This document shows positions 1 to 8,033 of a stretch of 15,545 nt of DNA, piece after piece. The DNA comes from Ignavibacteriales bacterium (GTDB lineage Bacteria; Bacteroidota; Ignavibacteria; UBA10030). The stretch is from NCBI GenBank assembly GCA_016218005.1, contig JACRFF010000038.1:1-15545 (forward strand). The letters are read 5' to 3'. Both the position numbers and the translations under genes were made by a program. The first letter of the stretch is position 1. The number at the start of each line of letters is the position of its first letter. A model generated the notes under the pieces. The model was not told the DNA's origin. It worked only from the letters and a program-made list of their open reading frames with translations, and ran no database searches.

Positions 1-3
1 AGA

Positions 4-162
4 TGCCTTCGGCATAAGCAAGGGGGAGAAATTTTCTCCCCTTCCTAAGGGGAGATGTTCCGACGATGTCCGTCGGGACAGCTTGCCCGCCGCTTCCAAG
101 GCGGGAGGGGTCGCAACAACGGCAAAGCCAACTGTCCATACCCACCGCCAAAGGCGGTGGGT
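4..162. repeat. Array of six small palindromes, non-coding
   Basis: This strip holds a run of short hairpins and no gene. The stems are TGCC/GGCA with loop TTC (4-14), GGGGAGAA/TTCTCCCC (23-30/34-41), CTCCCCTT/AAGGGGAG (36-43/47-54), a 9-bp stem with one G-T wobble (57-65/71-79), CCCGCC/GGCGGG (86-91/100-105) and a perfect 10-bp stem (140-149/153-162). The second and third hairpins share the CTCCCC arm, so they exclude each other. Composition and layout resemble dispersed intergenic repeats rather than coding sequence. The left end may continue beyond the window. Confidence 0.6.
140..162. terminator. Perfect 10-bp stem-loop after the receptor gene
   Basis: ACCCACCGCC and GGCGGTGGGT flank a 3-nt AAA loop. 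It sits 12 bp beyond the stop codon of the minus-strand TonB-dependent receptor gene, where a terminator is expected. Neither strand has a convincing T-run after the stem, so it may instead be a 3'-end processing or stability hairpin, or simply the last member of the hairpin array. Confidence 0.45.
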
Positions 163-174
163 TTCTACGTCTGA

Positions 175-2691
175 CTAAAACTCCACTTCCAAGCCTGCAA
201 CGGGAAGAAAGGAAAACTGATACACTGTCTCCTTTGTCCCATCGCTGCGGTAGCTCTCAAAGAATACGTTCTTCGTGTTGAACACATTTTGAATCGCCAC
301 ATACGCGTTGATATTCCATGAGCTGAAATAGAATCGGCTGATCCACTGCACGTCTAATCGACTGTAATCCGGATAGCGCGTTCCGTTATGATCGTCCGTG
401 GAGATCCACGCTCCTTTCGACCACTTCACGCCTCCTTCTCGGGTCTGCTGCCATGCGACAAACTGCTGCGGTGTATACGGCCGTCCGCGCTGGTAACGGT
501 ATTTGAAGCTAATTTCCATTTCATCCGAGAACGGCAAGAGATACGCTGGATACTTGATGAAGAACGGCATCTCGTTGAACCACTGACGCGTTCCCTTCAC
601 AACCTTTCCCGCCAGCGCCGTGACGATGACAGGGTAGTCATACTCGGATGCGAACCAATCGACAAGCGGAGGAATCCGCGGGTCTTTCATCTGGGTTTTC
701 GAAAGAGAGACACTGAGCGTTCCATAAAAATCCCCAACCTGTTTCTGCTCTACGAAGAACTCTAGGCCGTACGACCTCCGTTCGCCGATGGCAAGATTTC
801 GGTCAGACCAGAACGTATCGACAGCCGAGTGCACAAAGTCCTCGGAGACAACAGAGTTTTTGTACGTCTTGTAATACATCTCAACGCTCAGCTTCAGCCC
901 GCGATTCAGGATGTGCTCGTAGCCGAGGACGTAATGGTTGGCCTTCAAGTTATCGAGCCTGCGGTTATAGCCGATGTTGCGACGGTCGCCGTAATAGGGA
1001 AACGGCTGAGTTTGAACATACTGACCGAGCGCAAATGTGACCGTCGATGTTGAAGGGACAATCTGATACGACATACTTGCGCGAGGCGAGGGGGAGCCTT
1101 TCCCGGAATAGGTGAAGTGATCGTACCGTAAGCCAAAGGTGAGTTTCAACTGGGGAGTGATTTTCCACTTATCTTCTACAAAGAGGAAATACTTGCTTGC
1201 ATCACCGAAGCCCAGTTGTTGACGAAAGGAATAGGGTGGAATAACAACCGGCCCCGTCTCATATGTCCCGTTACGGTCGAGGTCATACCGCAACGTATCG
1301 GAGACGAGGTACACGTCGTTTTCCCATTTCTGTGAAGTTTGAATTTGCGCGCCAGCGGAAAGCTCATGCTGCGGGTGAATTTGATAGAAGAGCTCGTACT
1401 TTGCCGCTGCGAATGATTCCGATGCGTGATTCGAGAATACGATCCGCGAATTCAAAATTTTGTAATCCAAAACTTCGCCCTCGCCCCCTCGAACTCGGCG
1501 CGTAAAATTCTCACGGATGTCTTGGTCTAACGTGGTTCCTACAGAGTACAGCGTCAACACCGAATATCCTTCCTTTCCCCACAAGCTTCGCAGGCTCACT
1601 CCCGCCGCATATTGCTTGGTGATTGGAGAAAGACTCGTGACGCTCGATGAGTCGATCAGATTTTTTCGCTCTTCGTCAGCCTCTTTTGGATCGCCTTCAA
1701 TACTGATTCTGCTGTCCCCATACAGAAGATTGAACATGAGCTTATGCGACGGGTGAAGGTCGTAGGTAATTTTTGCCTGTGCGTCCCAGTATTTCGGCAC
1801 GGCGGTAAGCGAGAGGGAGGAAAGACCCATGACCCTATCAATGAGTTCCAAGAGGCTGTTGCGTGCGGAGATAATGTACGAGCCGCGACCATCTGCAAAG
1901 CCGCCTTCCGCAAGCGTTCCAACGCCCGCGATGTTGAAGCCCGTCTTCGAAGCGAACCCTTTCGTGCGGTTTCCCTCGCGCACCGTAAGATTCAAGACCG
2001 ACGATGTTTTGTCTCCGTATTGCACGGGGAACCCGCCGGAGGAGAACTGCGCGTCCTCAATCATATCTGCATTCACCATGTTGATGGGCCCAGCGGAATT
2101 GAACTGATTCGAATAGTGATTGATGGAAGGAATTTCCATGTAATCCATAACGGTCAGGTTCTCATACGGAGCACCGCCGCGTACAATCAGCTCGTTGATG
2201 TTATCTGTGGAACTGGCCACGCCGGGCAGACTTTGCACGACACGCTGAACGTCCTGAATACTTCCGGGCGAGCGGAGAATTTCTGCGCGGTCGAGCACGT
2301 TCGCACTGATCATGCTCATCTGTTGTGCGCGGTCGAAATAGCTCGCCTGCACGGTAACCTCCTTTAGCTCGATCGTTGCTTCATTCAGTTTGATCATCAG
2401 AGGCGTTGCTCTGCCCGTCGTCAATACTACGTTCGTGATGACTTTCGACTCGTATCCTATTGCTGAGACTTTCAAGCTGTAGGTTCCGACGTCGAGGTTC
2501 TGGATTCGAAAATTGCCGTCGATGTCGGATGCAGCGCCAACGTTTTCCTTTTCGACGACGACAATGTTGGCAAACGGAGCCGGTTCGAGCGTTTTTGCAT
2601 CTACGACCTTGCCAACGATTTCTCCTTTGTAGGTTTGTGTCTGTGCTAATATGGGGATCGAAACCATCAGTGTCACAAGAAACCTTCTCAT
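175..2691 (-). CDS. TonB-dependent receptor with carboxypeptidase-regulatory-like N-terminal domain
   Basis: Predicted outer-membrane active-transport channel of 838 residues. A signal peptide (basic MRR, hydrophobic to about residue 17, AQTQT) is followed by a CarboxypepD_reg-like beta-sandwich (about 22-110, with a DIDGNFRI-type core and GTYSLKVSAIGYE). Next come a plug domain (about 120-230, with ELIVRGG and NMVNADMIEDAQFSSGGFP) and a 22-strand-type barrel that ends in phenylalanine (GLEVEF). Length is normal for the family. The start is supported by AAGGAA placed 6 nt before the ATG. It lies 74 bp downstream of the molybdenum hydroxylase gene on the same strand, so it is probably last in that operon. 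The substrate cannot be told from sequence. Barrel proteins of this group carry siderophores, glycans, peptides or vitamins. Confidence 0.93.
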   Translation of the reverse strand: MRRFLVTLMVSIPILAQTQTYKGEIVGKVVDAKTLEPAPFANIVVVEKENVGAASDIDGNFRIQNLDVGTYSLKVSAIGYESKVITNVVLTTGRATPLMIKLNEATIELKEVTVQASYFDRAQQMSMISANVLDRAEILRSPGSIQDVQRVVQSLPGVASSTDNINELIVRGGAPYENLTVMDYMEIPSINHYSNQFNSAGPINMVNADMIEDAQFSSGGFPVQYGDKTSSVLNLTVREGNRTKGFASKTGFNIAGVGTLAEGGFADGRGSYIISARNSLLELIDRVMGLSSLSLTAVPKYWDAQAKITYDLHPSHKLMFNLLYGDSRISIEGDPKEADEERKNLIDSSSVTSLSPITKQYAAGVSLRSLWGKEGYSVLTLYSVGTTLDQDIRENFTRRVRGGEGEVLDYKILNSRIVFSNHASESFAAAKYELFYQIHPQHELSAGAQIQTSQKWENDVYLVSDTLRYDLDRNGTYETGPVVIPPYSFRQQLGFGDASKYFLFVEDKWKITPQLKLTFGLRYDHFTYSGKGSPSPRASMSYQIVPSTSTVTFALGQYVQTQPFPYYGDRRNIGYNRRLDNLKANHYVLGYEHILNRGLKLSVEMYYKTYKNSVVSEDFVHSAVDTFWSDRNLAIGERRSYGLEFFVEQKQVGDFYGTLSVSLSKTQMKDPRIPPLVDWFASEYDYPVIVTALAGKVVKGTRQWFNEMPFFIKYPAYLLPFSDEMEISFKYRYQRGRPYTPQQFVAWQQTREGGVKWSKGAWISTDDHNGTRYPDYSRLDVQWISRFYFSSWNINAYVAIQNVFNTKNVFFESYRSDGTKETVYQFSFLPVAGLEVEF

Positions 2692-2732
2692 GCTTGTTTC
2701 CTTACATGTTGGGTTGATTCTGCCTGTGCCAT
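2688..2732 (-). CDS. Possible 14-codon leader ORF coupled to the receptor start
   Basis: In the 74-bp gap before the receptor, an ATG at 2732 opens a 14-codon frame (MAQAESTQHVRKQA). Its TGA overlaps the receptor ATG as ATGA. A strong Shine-Dalgarno sequence AAAGGAG (2744-2750, minus strand) precedes it by 11 nt, which is rather long. It may be a translationally coupled leader peptide, or the Shine-Dalgarno match may be chance. The receptor also has its own ribosome-binding site. Nothing else supports expression. Confidence 0.2.
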   Translation of the reverse strand: MAQAESTQHVRKQA

Positions 2733-2765
2733 TTCAAGATTTTCTCCTTTCGTATGATCGAGCCA

Positions 2766-4895
2766 TTATGAACGATCAAGTATCGGCAGCCGGCGGATGC
2801 GTTTGCCAGTGGCTGCGAAGATCGCGTTACAGACCGCAGGCGCAACTGGCGGCACACCCGGTTCTCCGATGCCGGTTGGCTCTTCTGCACTCGTGCGGAT
2901 GTGCACTTCGACCGTCGGTGTCTCGTCGAAGCGCAGGAGCTCGTAGTCGTCAAAGTTCGACTGCTGCACGCGTCCCTGCTTGATCGTAATCTCCCCCTTC
3001 AGCGCTGCCGTGAGACCAAAGATGACTCCGCCTTCGATTTGCGCCTTCACCGTGTCGGGATTGACGACCTGACCGCAATCGACGGCGCAGATAATACGAT
3101 CGACCTTGACGCTGCCCTCTTTCTTGATTGACACCTCCGCTACTTGGGCAATGAAGCTCCCGAAGCAGGCGTGGCAGGCAATTCCGCGGCCTTTGCCTGA
3201 AGGAAGTGCTTTACCCCAACCTGCTTTCGTGGCAGCGAGCTCGAGCACGGCTCGTAGACGAGACGCCGGTGGGAGAAGTTGCAGCCGGAATTCATACGGA
3301 TCTTTCGCCGCTGCAACAGCAACTTCGTCAATGAAGCATTCGTTCGCGAACGGATTCTGCGAGTTATACACCGAACGCCACCACGCAATAGGCACTGGAG
3401 TGTTTGCCATAACGTAATCGATCAAAATGTTCGGAACAGCATACGGTAACTGCGCGGCGCCATCCACGGCATCGGGAGGTCCCTGCCGCGGCTGGTTTGG
3501 AAACAATTGCGCCGAGATGGATGGAGCAACGACGTGATGAGCCCACGAGGTCAATCGACCCTCGCTGTCGAGTGCACCCTCCATGCGGTGATAGCTGGCA
3601 GGTCGATAATAGTCGTGCTGCATGTCGTCTTCGCGATTCCAGACCACCTTCACTGGCCTCCCGATTCTCTTCGAAACTTCTGCCGCCTCCGCTGTGTAGT
3701 CCCACATCAAACGTCGCCCGAATCCGCCACCAAGAAGAGTCGTATGAATTTTGACTTTCTCCAACGGTAGTCCAGCGACTCCAGCTACAGCCCTCTGCGA
3801 CCACTGAGGAGACTGCGTAGGCGCCCAGACCTCAGCCTCGGTCTCCCGCACATGGACAAGACAGTTCATCGGTTCCATCGTTGCATGAGCCAGGAACGGA
3901 ACCGTGTAAATCGCGCTCAATCTCTTTGCTGCCGATGTAAACGCTGCGGCAGTGTCTCCTTCCTTACGGACAGCCAAGCCTTCCTGCTTGCTCTTCTCTT
4001 CAAAAATCTTCTCGATGTCCGCGCTGCTAAGCGTGTTGTTCGGACCTTCGTCCCACGCGACAGATAGCATCTCGCGGCCGCGCATCGCTGCCCATGTGGA
4101 TTCTGCAACGACCGCGATTCCGCTTTCCACTTGCAGCACCTGACGCACACCGGTCACGGCAAGCGCCTTGCTCGCATCGAAGGACTTTACTTTTCCTCCC
4201 AACGTCGGACAACGCGCGATGACGGCGACCAACATATCCGGCAAAGTCATATCAATCCCAAAGATCGCATTCCCTTTGACTTTCTCCACGCTGTCAAGTC
4301 GAGGCACACTCCTGCCGACAATTCGGAACTGGTCCGGTTTTTTGAGGGGCGGATCAGAGGGAACGGGAAGCAGTGCAGCCTTCTCAGCAAGCTGGCCGAA
4401 GGAGAGCTTCCGATTAGTTGTGGGGTGGAGAACCGCGCCATTTTCGGCTCGGCATGTCGCTCGATCAACTTTCCATGTGTCTGCCGCCGCCGCAACGAGC
4501 ATTTCTCGCGCCGTCGCCCCCGCTTTGCGAAGCGGAAGCCAATTGCTTCGAATGCTTCTGCTGCCCCCCGTCGTCATGTCTCCGTACTTCGGGTCCACAA
4601 CGGCCGGCTCAATTCGCACGCTCGACCAATCTGCTTCCAATTCTTCTGCCACGATCATCGGAAGAGACGTTTGAACTCCCTGCCCCATTTCGGATCGAGC
4701 GACCGTAACGGTCACTATCCCGTTACGATCCACTCGAAGCCAGGCGTTTGGCGCGAGAGAGGTAGTGGGAACCATTTCGGGGAGAAGTGCCTCCTCTTTG
4801 GAAGGGAGATAAAACCCGAGAACGAGCCCACCGCCGGCTATGGAAACGACTTTCACAAATTCACGTCTCGTTATAATAGAAGATGTCGTATTCAT
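2766..4895 (-). CDS. Molybdopterin-binding subunit of a xanthine-dehydrogenase-family hydroxylase (isoquinoline 1-oxidoreductase beta-like), Tat-exported
   Basis: A 709-residue large subunit of a two-subunit molybdenum hydroxylase that should hydroxylate an N-heterocycle or oxidise an aldehyde with water as oxygen donor. The N-terminus has a twin-arginine signal (TRREFVK, residues 9-15) and a hydrophobic stretch, so the enzyme is probably periplasmic. Visible family marks are [17 protein letters not shown] near residue 70, the cofactor motif GGGFGRR (389-395), and [12 protein letters not shown] near the end with the likely catalytic Glu678. The frame is open upstream to 5093, but the chosen ATG has AAGGAGG just before it and forms an ATGA overlap with the upstream 2Fe-2S gene. 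No separate FAD subunit is present, as in IorAB-type enzymes, whose electrons go to a cytochrome-like acceptor. Substrate unknown. Confidence 0.92.
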   Translation of the reverse strand: MNTTSSIITRREFVKVVSIAGGGLVLGFYLPSKEEALLPEMVPTTSLAPNAWLRVDRNGIVTVTVARSEMGQGVQTSLPMIVAEELEADWSSVRIEPAVVDPKYGDMTTGGSRSIRSNWLPLRKAGATAREMLVAAAADTWKVDRATCRAENGAVLHPTTNRKLSFGQLAEKAALLPVPSDPPLKKPDQFRIVGRSVPRLDSVEKVKGNAIFGIDMTLPDMLVAVIARCPTLGGKVKSFDASKALAVTGVRQVLQVESGIAVVAESTWAAMRGREMLSVAWDEGPNNTLSSADIEKIFEEKSKQEGLAVRKEGDTAAAFTSAAKRLSAIYTVPFLAHATMEPMNCLVHVRETEAEVWAPTQSPQWSQRAVAGVAGLPLEKVKIHTTLLGGGFGRRLMWDYTAEAAEVSKRIGRPVKVVWNREDDMQHDYYRPASYHRMEGALDSEGRLTSWAHHVVAPSISAQLFPNQPRQGPPDAVDGAAQLPYAVPNILIDYVMANTPVPIAWWRSVYNSQNPFANECFIDEVAVAAAKDPYEFRLQLLPPASRLRAVLELAATKAGWGKALPSGKGRGIACHACFGSFIAQVAEVSIKKEGSVKVDRIICAVDCGQVVNPDTVKAQIEGGVIFGLTAALKGEITIKQGRVQQSNFDDYELLRFDETPTVEVHIRTSAEEPTGIGEPGVPPVAPAVCNAIFAATGKRIRRLPILDRS

Positions 4896-5359
4896 CGGCG
4901 GCCTCCTTCCTGAGTCGTCCGGTGAATGGCACGACGGATGCGAGGGTACGTTCCGCACCGACAGAGATTGGCGGCCATTGCCTCGTCGATCTCTGAGTCG
5001 CTCGGATTTGGTTTCCGCGCAAGAAGCGCTGCCGCAGACAAGATTTGTCCCGGTTGGCAATAGCCGCATTGGGATACTTCTTCTGCAATCCACGCGCGCA
5101 GAAGTGGATTTTGAACGTTGGAAGCCAATCCTTCGATCGTCACCACTCGCTTTCCCTCAGCCAAGTCCAGCGTGGTGACACACGAGCGGGTTGCTTCCCC
5201 ATTCACGTGGACAGTGCACGCGCCGCACAGTCCCTGGCCGCAGCCGTATTTCGTGCCGGTGAGTCCGAGTGATTCTCGAAGGACCCACAGAAGCGGCGTG
5301 TTTGGGTCAGCGGAAACGGTGCGCTGTTTTCCGTTCACGAAAAACTTAACTTGAGGCAT
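4892..5359 (-). CDS. (2Fe-2S)-binding small subunit of molybdenum hydroxylase
   Basis: A 155-residue electron-transfer subunit that takes electrons from the molybdenum cofactor of its partner. The N-terminal plant-ferredoxin-like domain holds Cys40, Cys45, Cys48 and Cys60 (CGQGLCGAC). The C-terminal helical domain holds the second cluster with Cys98, Cys101, Cys133 and Cys135 (QCGYCQPGQ and [11 protein letters not shown]). The start at MPQVKFF is preceded by AAGGAG with 6-nt spacing; an upstream MELIKEIS start is less likely. Its TGA overlaps the large-subunit ATG, so the pair is translationally coupled. It has no signal peptide, and export with the Tat-signal partner is the usual route for this family. 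Confidence 0.93.
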   Translation of the reverse strand: MPQVKFFVNGKQRTVSADPNTPLLWVLRESLGLTGTKYGCGQGLCGACTVHVNGEATRSCVTTLDLAEGKRVVTIEGLASNVQNPLLRAWIAEEVSQCGYCQPGQILSAAALLARKPNPSDSEIDEAMAANLCRCGTYPRIRRAIHRTTQEGGRR

Positions 5360-5470
5360 AGAGATCTCCTTAATCAGTTCCACCGTGTATCAACTCTTGG
5401 GATCGTAAGGAAGAACGTGAGAAGATGGCCCGACTGATTCAGACTAATTTACGGCAAGGTGTTGAAAAAG

Positions 5471-5510
5471 ATTATCTCCATGTGGTTCGTATTCCGAAAT
5501 CAGAACCACA
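5471..5510 (-). promoter_or_regulatory. Inverted repeat and possible promoter upstream of the molybdenum hydroxylase operon
   Basis: The 302-bp gap between the AraC gene and the 2Fe-2S gene holds no gene I can support. Its one clear structure is a perfect 8-bp inverted repeat, TGTGGTTC (5481-5488) and GAACCACA (5503-5510), with further partial pairing inside (ATT/AAT). On the minus strand, GATAAT (5471-5476) could be a -10 box. TTTCGG (5494-5499), 17 bp away and inside the dyad, would be a poor -35. A weak -35 overlapped by a dyad would fit an activator-dependent promoter. It could equally be an RNA hairpin ending the AraC transcript, although the T-run lies about 10 nt beyond the stem. Confidence 0.35.
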
Positions 5511-5661
5511 ACTGTTGCCCGCAAGCCGTGAGAATAGCAGTTGCTGTCATTTCAGATATTTAAGGTGGAAATCCGCTGCTGACATTGCAGAGTTGATTTA
5601 CGCGCTGAAGCTTCCGCAACGACAGAGAGGAGTGTTTCGATTGGAAAAAGAAGGTGAGCCT

Positions 5662-6804
5662 TCAGTTGCTGGAGGGCGTGCGGTGATTGAGCTGTTGGCG
5701 GTATTGCGAGGGGGTCATGTTGACGTACTTCTTAAAGGCAGTATTGAAAACCGACTTGGAATTGAATCCTGCCTCCTCCGCTATAGCGATAATGGAGTAA
5801 GATTGCTTCTCGGGATGCGCAAACAAGCGTTTCGTTTCTTCTACCCGATAATGATTGATGAAATCATAGAAATTCTGGCCGAGCCGCTCGTTGATGATGC
5901 GCGAGAGGTGGTAACTTGGAATTGTGGATTTCTCCGCCAGGTCCTTGATAGTCAAACCACTGTTGACAAACGGTTTCTGATGTTCCATCGTCTCCAACAG
6001 TCTCTTCAAGTATTCATGGGCTTGCTCTTCGGAGAGGGATGAGTTCTCATATTTCGCCAACGCAGCCGCAGATCCTCCTCCCACAAACACCTCGGGTTTT
6101 CGGATTCCGGAGTAGCCTGAGGTATACATACAAACGGTCACAAGGAGGGGAACGATGTTTCCACCATGCGTTGCGACAAATTGAGCGTAGCCAAGGAACG
6201 AGAGAACAGATAGCAAACTCATCACGACAAATACGGCAACGACGAGTGAAATGAGCGAGCGAATCCAGGAGAGGCTGATCTGTTCAATGGAAGAAAACGT
6301 CTCTTTGATTCTCTTCTCGTATCTGCTAAGCTCGCGAAATGCAACTGCTGCGTAGGTGAACACAAACACGATCTGGAGCGGCGTAACAAAGGTCTCTGAA
6401 AAAGAGTCTCCGGGTCGGTATGCCATCATGAGAGAAATCTTCTCTTCTCCCGAGAGGAGATAGAACGGAACGAGCGCTACAACGTAGGCGATGAACGGAA
6501 CAAGGTGGAGCAAGTGTATCCGTCGAAGTTTGAAATCCCGTTGCGTGCGAAGCCGGACGTAGAGCAACATGAGCGGTCCAAAAAGGAACAGAAAGGGATG
6601 GCCGACGAGTAAGAGATGCGGCAGAAGCTTGTAGTATCCCGCGTTGATAAGTGGAAAACCAGTAATGCTGATGGCAAAAGAAATCATCAGCAAGCCGAGC
6701 ACTTGGTTGGCCCGGCGGTTCCCGCGGCGGATGGTGAGAAGCGCAATGCCCATCAGAATGCCATGGGCGATACCGAGGAGGATGATGAAGTTAAGGTAAT
6801 CCAC
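5662..6804 (-). CDS. Membrane-anchored AraC-family transcriptional regulator
   Basis: About 380 residues. The first ~240 hold seven or so hydrophobic helices (from DYLNFIILLGIAHG through LLVTVCMYTSGYSG). These are followed by a linker and a C-terminal AraC/XylS DNA-binding domain (about 283-372) with two helix-turn-helix units, LTIKDLAEKSTIPSYHLSRIINERLG and SIIAIAEEAGFNSKSVFNTAFKKY. This 7TM-plus-AraC arrangement is known in Bacteroidota-like genomes and suggests sensing in the membrane. The frame is open to a GTG at 6933, but the extra 43 residues look unlike the family and contain a good promoter (6844-6872). I therefore prefer the GTG at 6804, just before DYLNF; a TTG at 6822 is also possible. 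No strong ribosome-binding site decides it. Same strand as, and directly upstream of, the molybdenum hydroxylase operon. Confidence 0.88.
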   Translation of the reverse strand: MDYLNFIILLGIAHGILMGIALLTIRRGNRRANQVLGLLMISFAISITGFPLINAGYYKLLPHLLLVGHPFLFLFGPLMLLYVRLRTQRDFKLRRIHLLHLVPFIAYVVALVPFYLLSGEEKISLMMAYRPGDSFSETFVTPLQIVFVFTYAAVAFRELSRYEKRIKETFSSIEQISLSWIRSLISLVVAVFVVMSLLSVLSFLGYAQFVATHGGNIVPLLVTVCMYTSGYSGIRKPEVFVGGGSAAALAKYENSSLSEEQAHEYLKRLLETMEHQKPFVNSGLTIKDLAEKSTIPSYHLSRIINERLGQNFYDFINHYRVEETKRLFAHPEKQSYSIIAIAEEAGFNSKSVFNTAFKKYVNMTPSQYRQQLNHRTPSSN

Positions 6805-6843
6805 GCTTGTGGCCAGCGTCAATACGATCGAGTGAGCAGAGAA

Positions 6844-6872
6844 AATGTAGCAAGAATCGATCGTTCTTGCAA
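6844..6872 (-). promoter_or_regulatory. Promoter of the AraC gene with an inverted repeat between -35 and -10
   Basis: On the minus strand, TTGCAA (6867-6872) and TACATT (6844-6849) are separated by exactly 17 bp. Between them lies CAAGAA (6851-6856) with TTCTTG (6864-6869), an inverted repeat with a 7-bp spacer, placed where a bound protein would block RNA polymerase. Autoregulation by the AraC protein or repression by another factor is an inference. The position supports a translation start at 6822 or 6804 rather than 6933. Confidence 0.55.
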
Positions 6873-6957
6873 CGAGGCTGCGGGGGGTTCTGAAAGCAGA
6901 CCACTTTGGGGGTCTTTGTCGAAGCAAATCCACCGGTGCACCGCGCCCCTTTTCATT

Positions 6958-7545
6958 TCACTTCCGCCCTAACATCGTTTCCAACTTCTTCTTCACGTCG
7001 GGCCACTCGCCGGCAATGATGCTGTAGTACACCGTATCACGCAGTCGGCCTGAGGGCACAACCATATGGCTGCGGAGAATCCCTTCTTCCTTCGCGCCGA
7101 TCCGCAGCATGGCATTGCGCGAGCGTTCGTTGAGCCGGTCGGTCTTGAGTTCCACACGATTGACTTGCCACGTCTCGAACGCATACCGAAGCATCAGATG
7201 TTTTGCCTCCGTGTTCACCGTCGTGCGCTGCCAATCGCGTCCGATCCACATCCAGCCGATCTCGACGCGGCGGTTCGGAACATCGATGCTGCCAAACCGC
7301 GTGCTGCCGATAACTTTGTTTCCCGCCTTTAATACTGTTACGAATGGCAGCGACTTTTTTTGCTCTTGTTCGTTGAGCGCAGTTTCGATGTAGCGCCGCA
7401 TATCGTCGCGTGATCGAATGAGTGTGGCGGTGAATCGCCACAGGTCCTGATCTAACCCTACGTCGCAAAGTCCGTCGAGATGGTCGCTGGACATCGGCTC
7501 CAACCGGATGTGAGCGCCTTCGAGCGTAACGGGTTGAATAGTCAT
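6958..7545 (-). CDS. GNAT-family N-acetyltransferase (RimJ/RimL-like)
   Basis: A 195-residue acetyl-CoA-dependent acetyltransferase of the Acetyltransf_3 type. The N-terminal part is VTLEGAHIRLEPMSSDHLDGL. The acetyl-CoA-binding core runs about 95-125 (IGWMWIGRDWQRTTVNTEAKHLMLRYAFE), and the typical end is VELKTDRLNERSRNAMLRIGAKEEG (about 131-155). Proteins of this shape modify ribosomal-protein N-termini, antibiotics or small amines; the substrate here is unknown. The frame is open to 7692, but the domain begins at MTIQPVTL, 20 bp after the stop of the upstream gene, so I chose that start. No clear Shine-Dalgarno sequence is seen, which suggests coupling to upstream translation. Last gene of the four-gene operon. 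Confidence 0.9.
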   Translation of the reverse strand: MTIQPVTLEGAHIRLEPMSSDHLDGLCDVGLDQDLWRFTATLIRSRDDMRRYIETALNEQEQKKSLPFVTVLKAGNKVIGSTRFGSIDVPNRRVEIGWMWIGRDWQRTTVNTEAKHLMLRYAFETWQVNRVELKTDRLNERSRNAMLRIGAKEEGILRSHMVVPSGRLRDTVYYSIIAGEWPDVKKKLETMLGRK

Positions 7546-7565
7546 GTGAGGTGAATGGAGGGCGA

Positions 7566-8033
7566 TTACTTGGCAGACGAAGTGTGGTCGTACACAATGC
7601 GCCATCCTTTGTACTTCTTTTGGAGAAGGAGCGTGAATCTTCTCACGAAGTGTCCCAAAGGGATCCCTTCGGGAATGGCTTCGCTCACCCACGGTTCGTC
7701 ATTGGCGCGGCGCAACCGCCAGACGCCCGTCGCAACTGCGGCTTCCGGCGAAAGGAGTCGGACGCGAAGTTCTTCGAAGCTGAGCGTTCCCATCTTCTCC
7801 TTCGTGTCGTACGATTTCCGATACCGCGCAAGCACGTTCGCATAGCCGCGCCGCTCACAAATTGCGTGCTGTCGGAATTCCAGTAGCCCCTCCATGTATT
7901 TCTCAACGCTGCCGGCATTCCAACCGGCGATTTGCTCTTCAAGCACGCGGCGAATGCGCATCTCATCCGATTGCGAGAATGCAACGACGCTTGCAACCGC
8001 GGAAGCCATGAGTATCGGCAGGAATCGTTTCAT
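7566..8033 (-). CDS. Secreted SnoaL-like/DUF4440 protein with an internal double frameshift
   Basis: A 155-residue protein with a signal peptide (MKRFLPILMASAVASVVAFSQS) and a small NTF2-like alpha+beta fold of the DUF4440/YybH type. It begins RRVLEEQIAGWNAGSVEKYMEG and continues RGYANVLARYRKSY...MGTLSFEELRVRLL...VATGVWRL. The ATG overlaps the stop of the upstream membrane gene by one base (TGATG), which fixes the start. Residues 50-61 do not fit the family. In the +1 frame the same DNA reads GYWNSDSTQFVSG, the sequence expected there, so one indel lies in the G4 run at 7887-7890 and a second at about 7846-7853 restores the frame. The fold is used both by enzymes and by binding proteins, so function cannot be assigned. 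Confidence 0.82.
   Translation of the reverse strand: MKRFLPILMASAVASVVAFSQSDEMRIRRVLEEQIAGWNAGSVEKYMEGLLEFRQHAICERRGYANVLARYRKSYDTKEKMGTLSFEELRVRLLSPEAAVATGVWRLRRANDEPWVSEAIPEGIPLGHFVRRFTLLLQKKYKGWRIVYDHTSSAK

Noticed and set aside
66..281. 71-codon plus-strand open frame in the left edge
   Set aside because: It crosses the hairpin array and the antisense 3' end of the receptor; the sequence is low-complexity.
1744..2367. 207-codon plus-strand open frame
   Set aside because: Entirely antisense to the plug and barrel region of the TonB-dependent receptor; composition is that of a shadow frame.
4131..4913. 260-codon plus-strand open frame
   Set aside because: Antisense to the molybdopterin subunit; rich in Arg, His and Cys with no fold signature.
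4896..5093. N-terminal extension of the molybdopterin subunit
   Set aside because: It reads through the 2Fe-2S gene in another frame and would put the Tat signal in the middle of the protein; the ATGA start with AAGGAGG is far better.
5425..6042. 205-codon plus-strand open frame starting in the gap before the AraC gene
   Set aside because: Two thirds of it is antisense to the well-supported AraC-type gene, its translation shows no recognisable domain and no ribosome-binding site was seen.
6805..6933. N-terminal extension of the AraC-type regulator
   Set aside because: The extra residues look unrelated to the family and overlap a good promoter.
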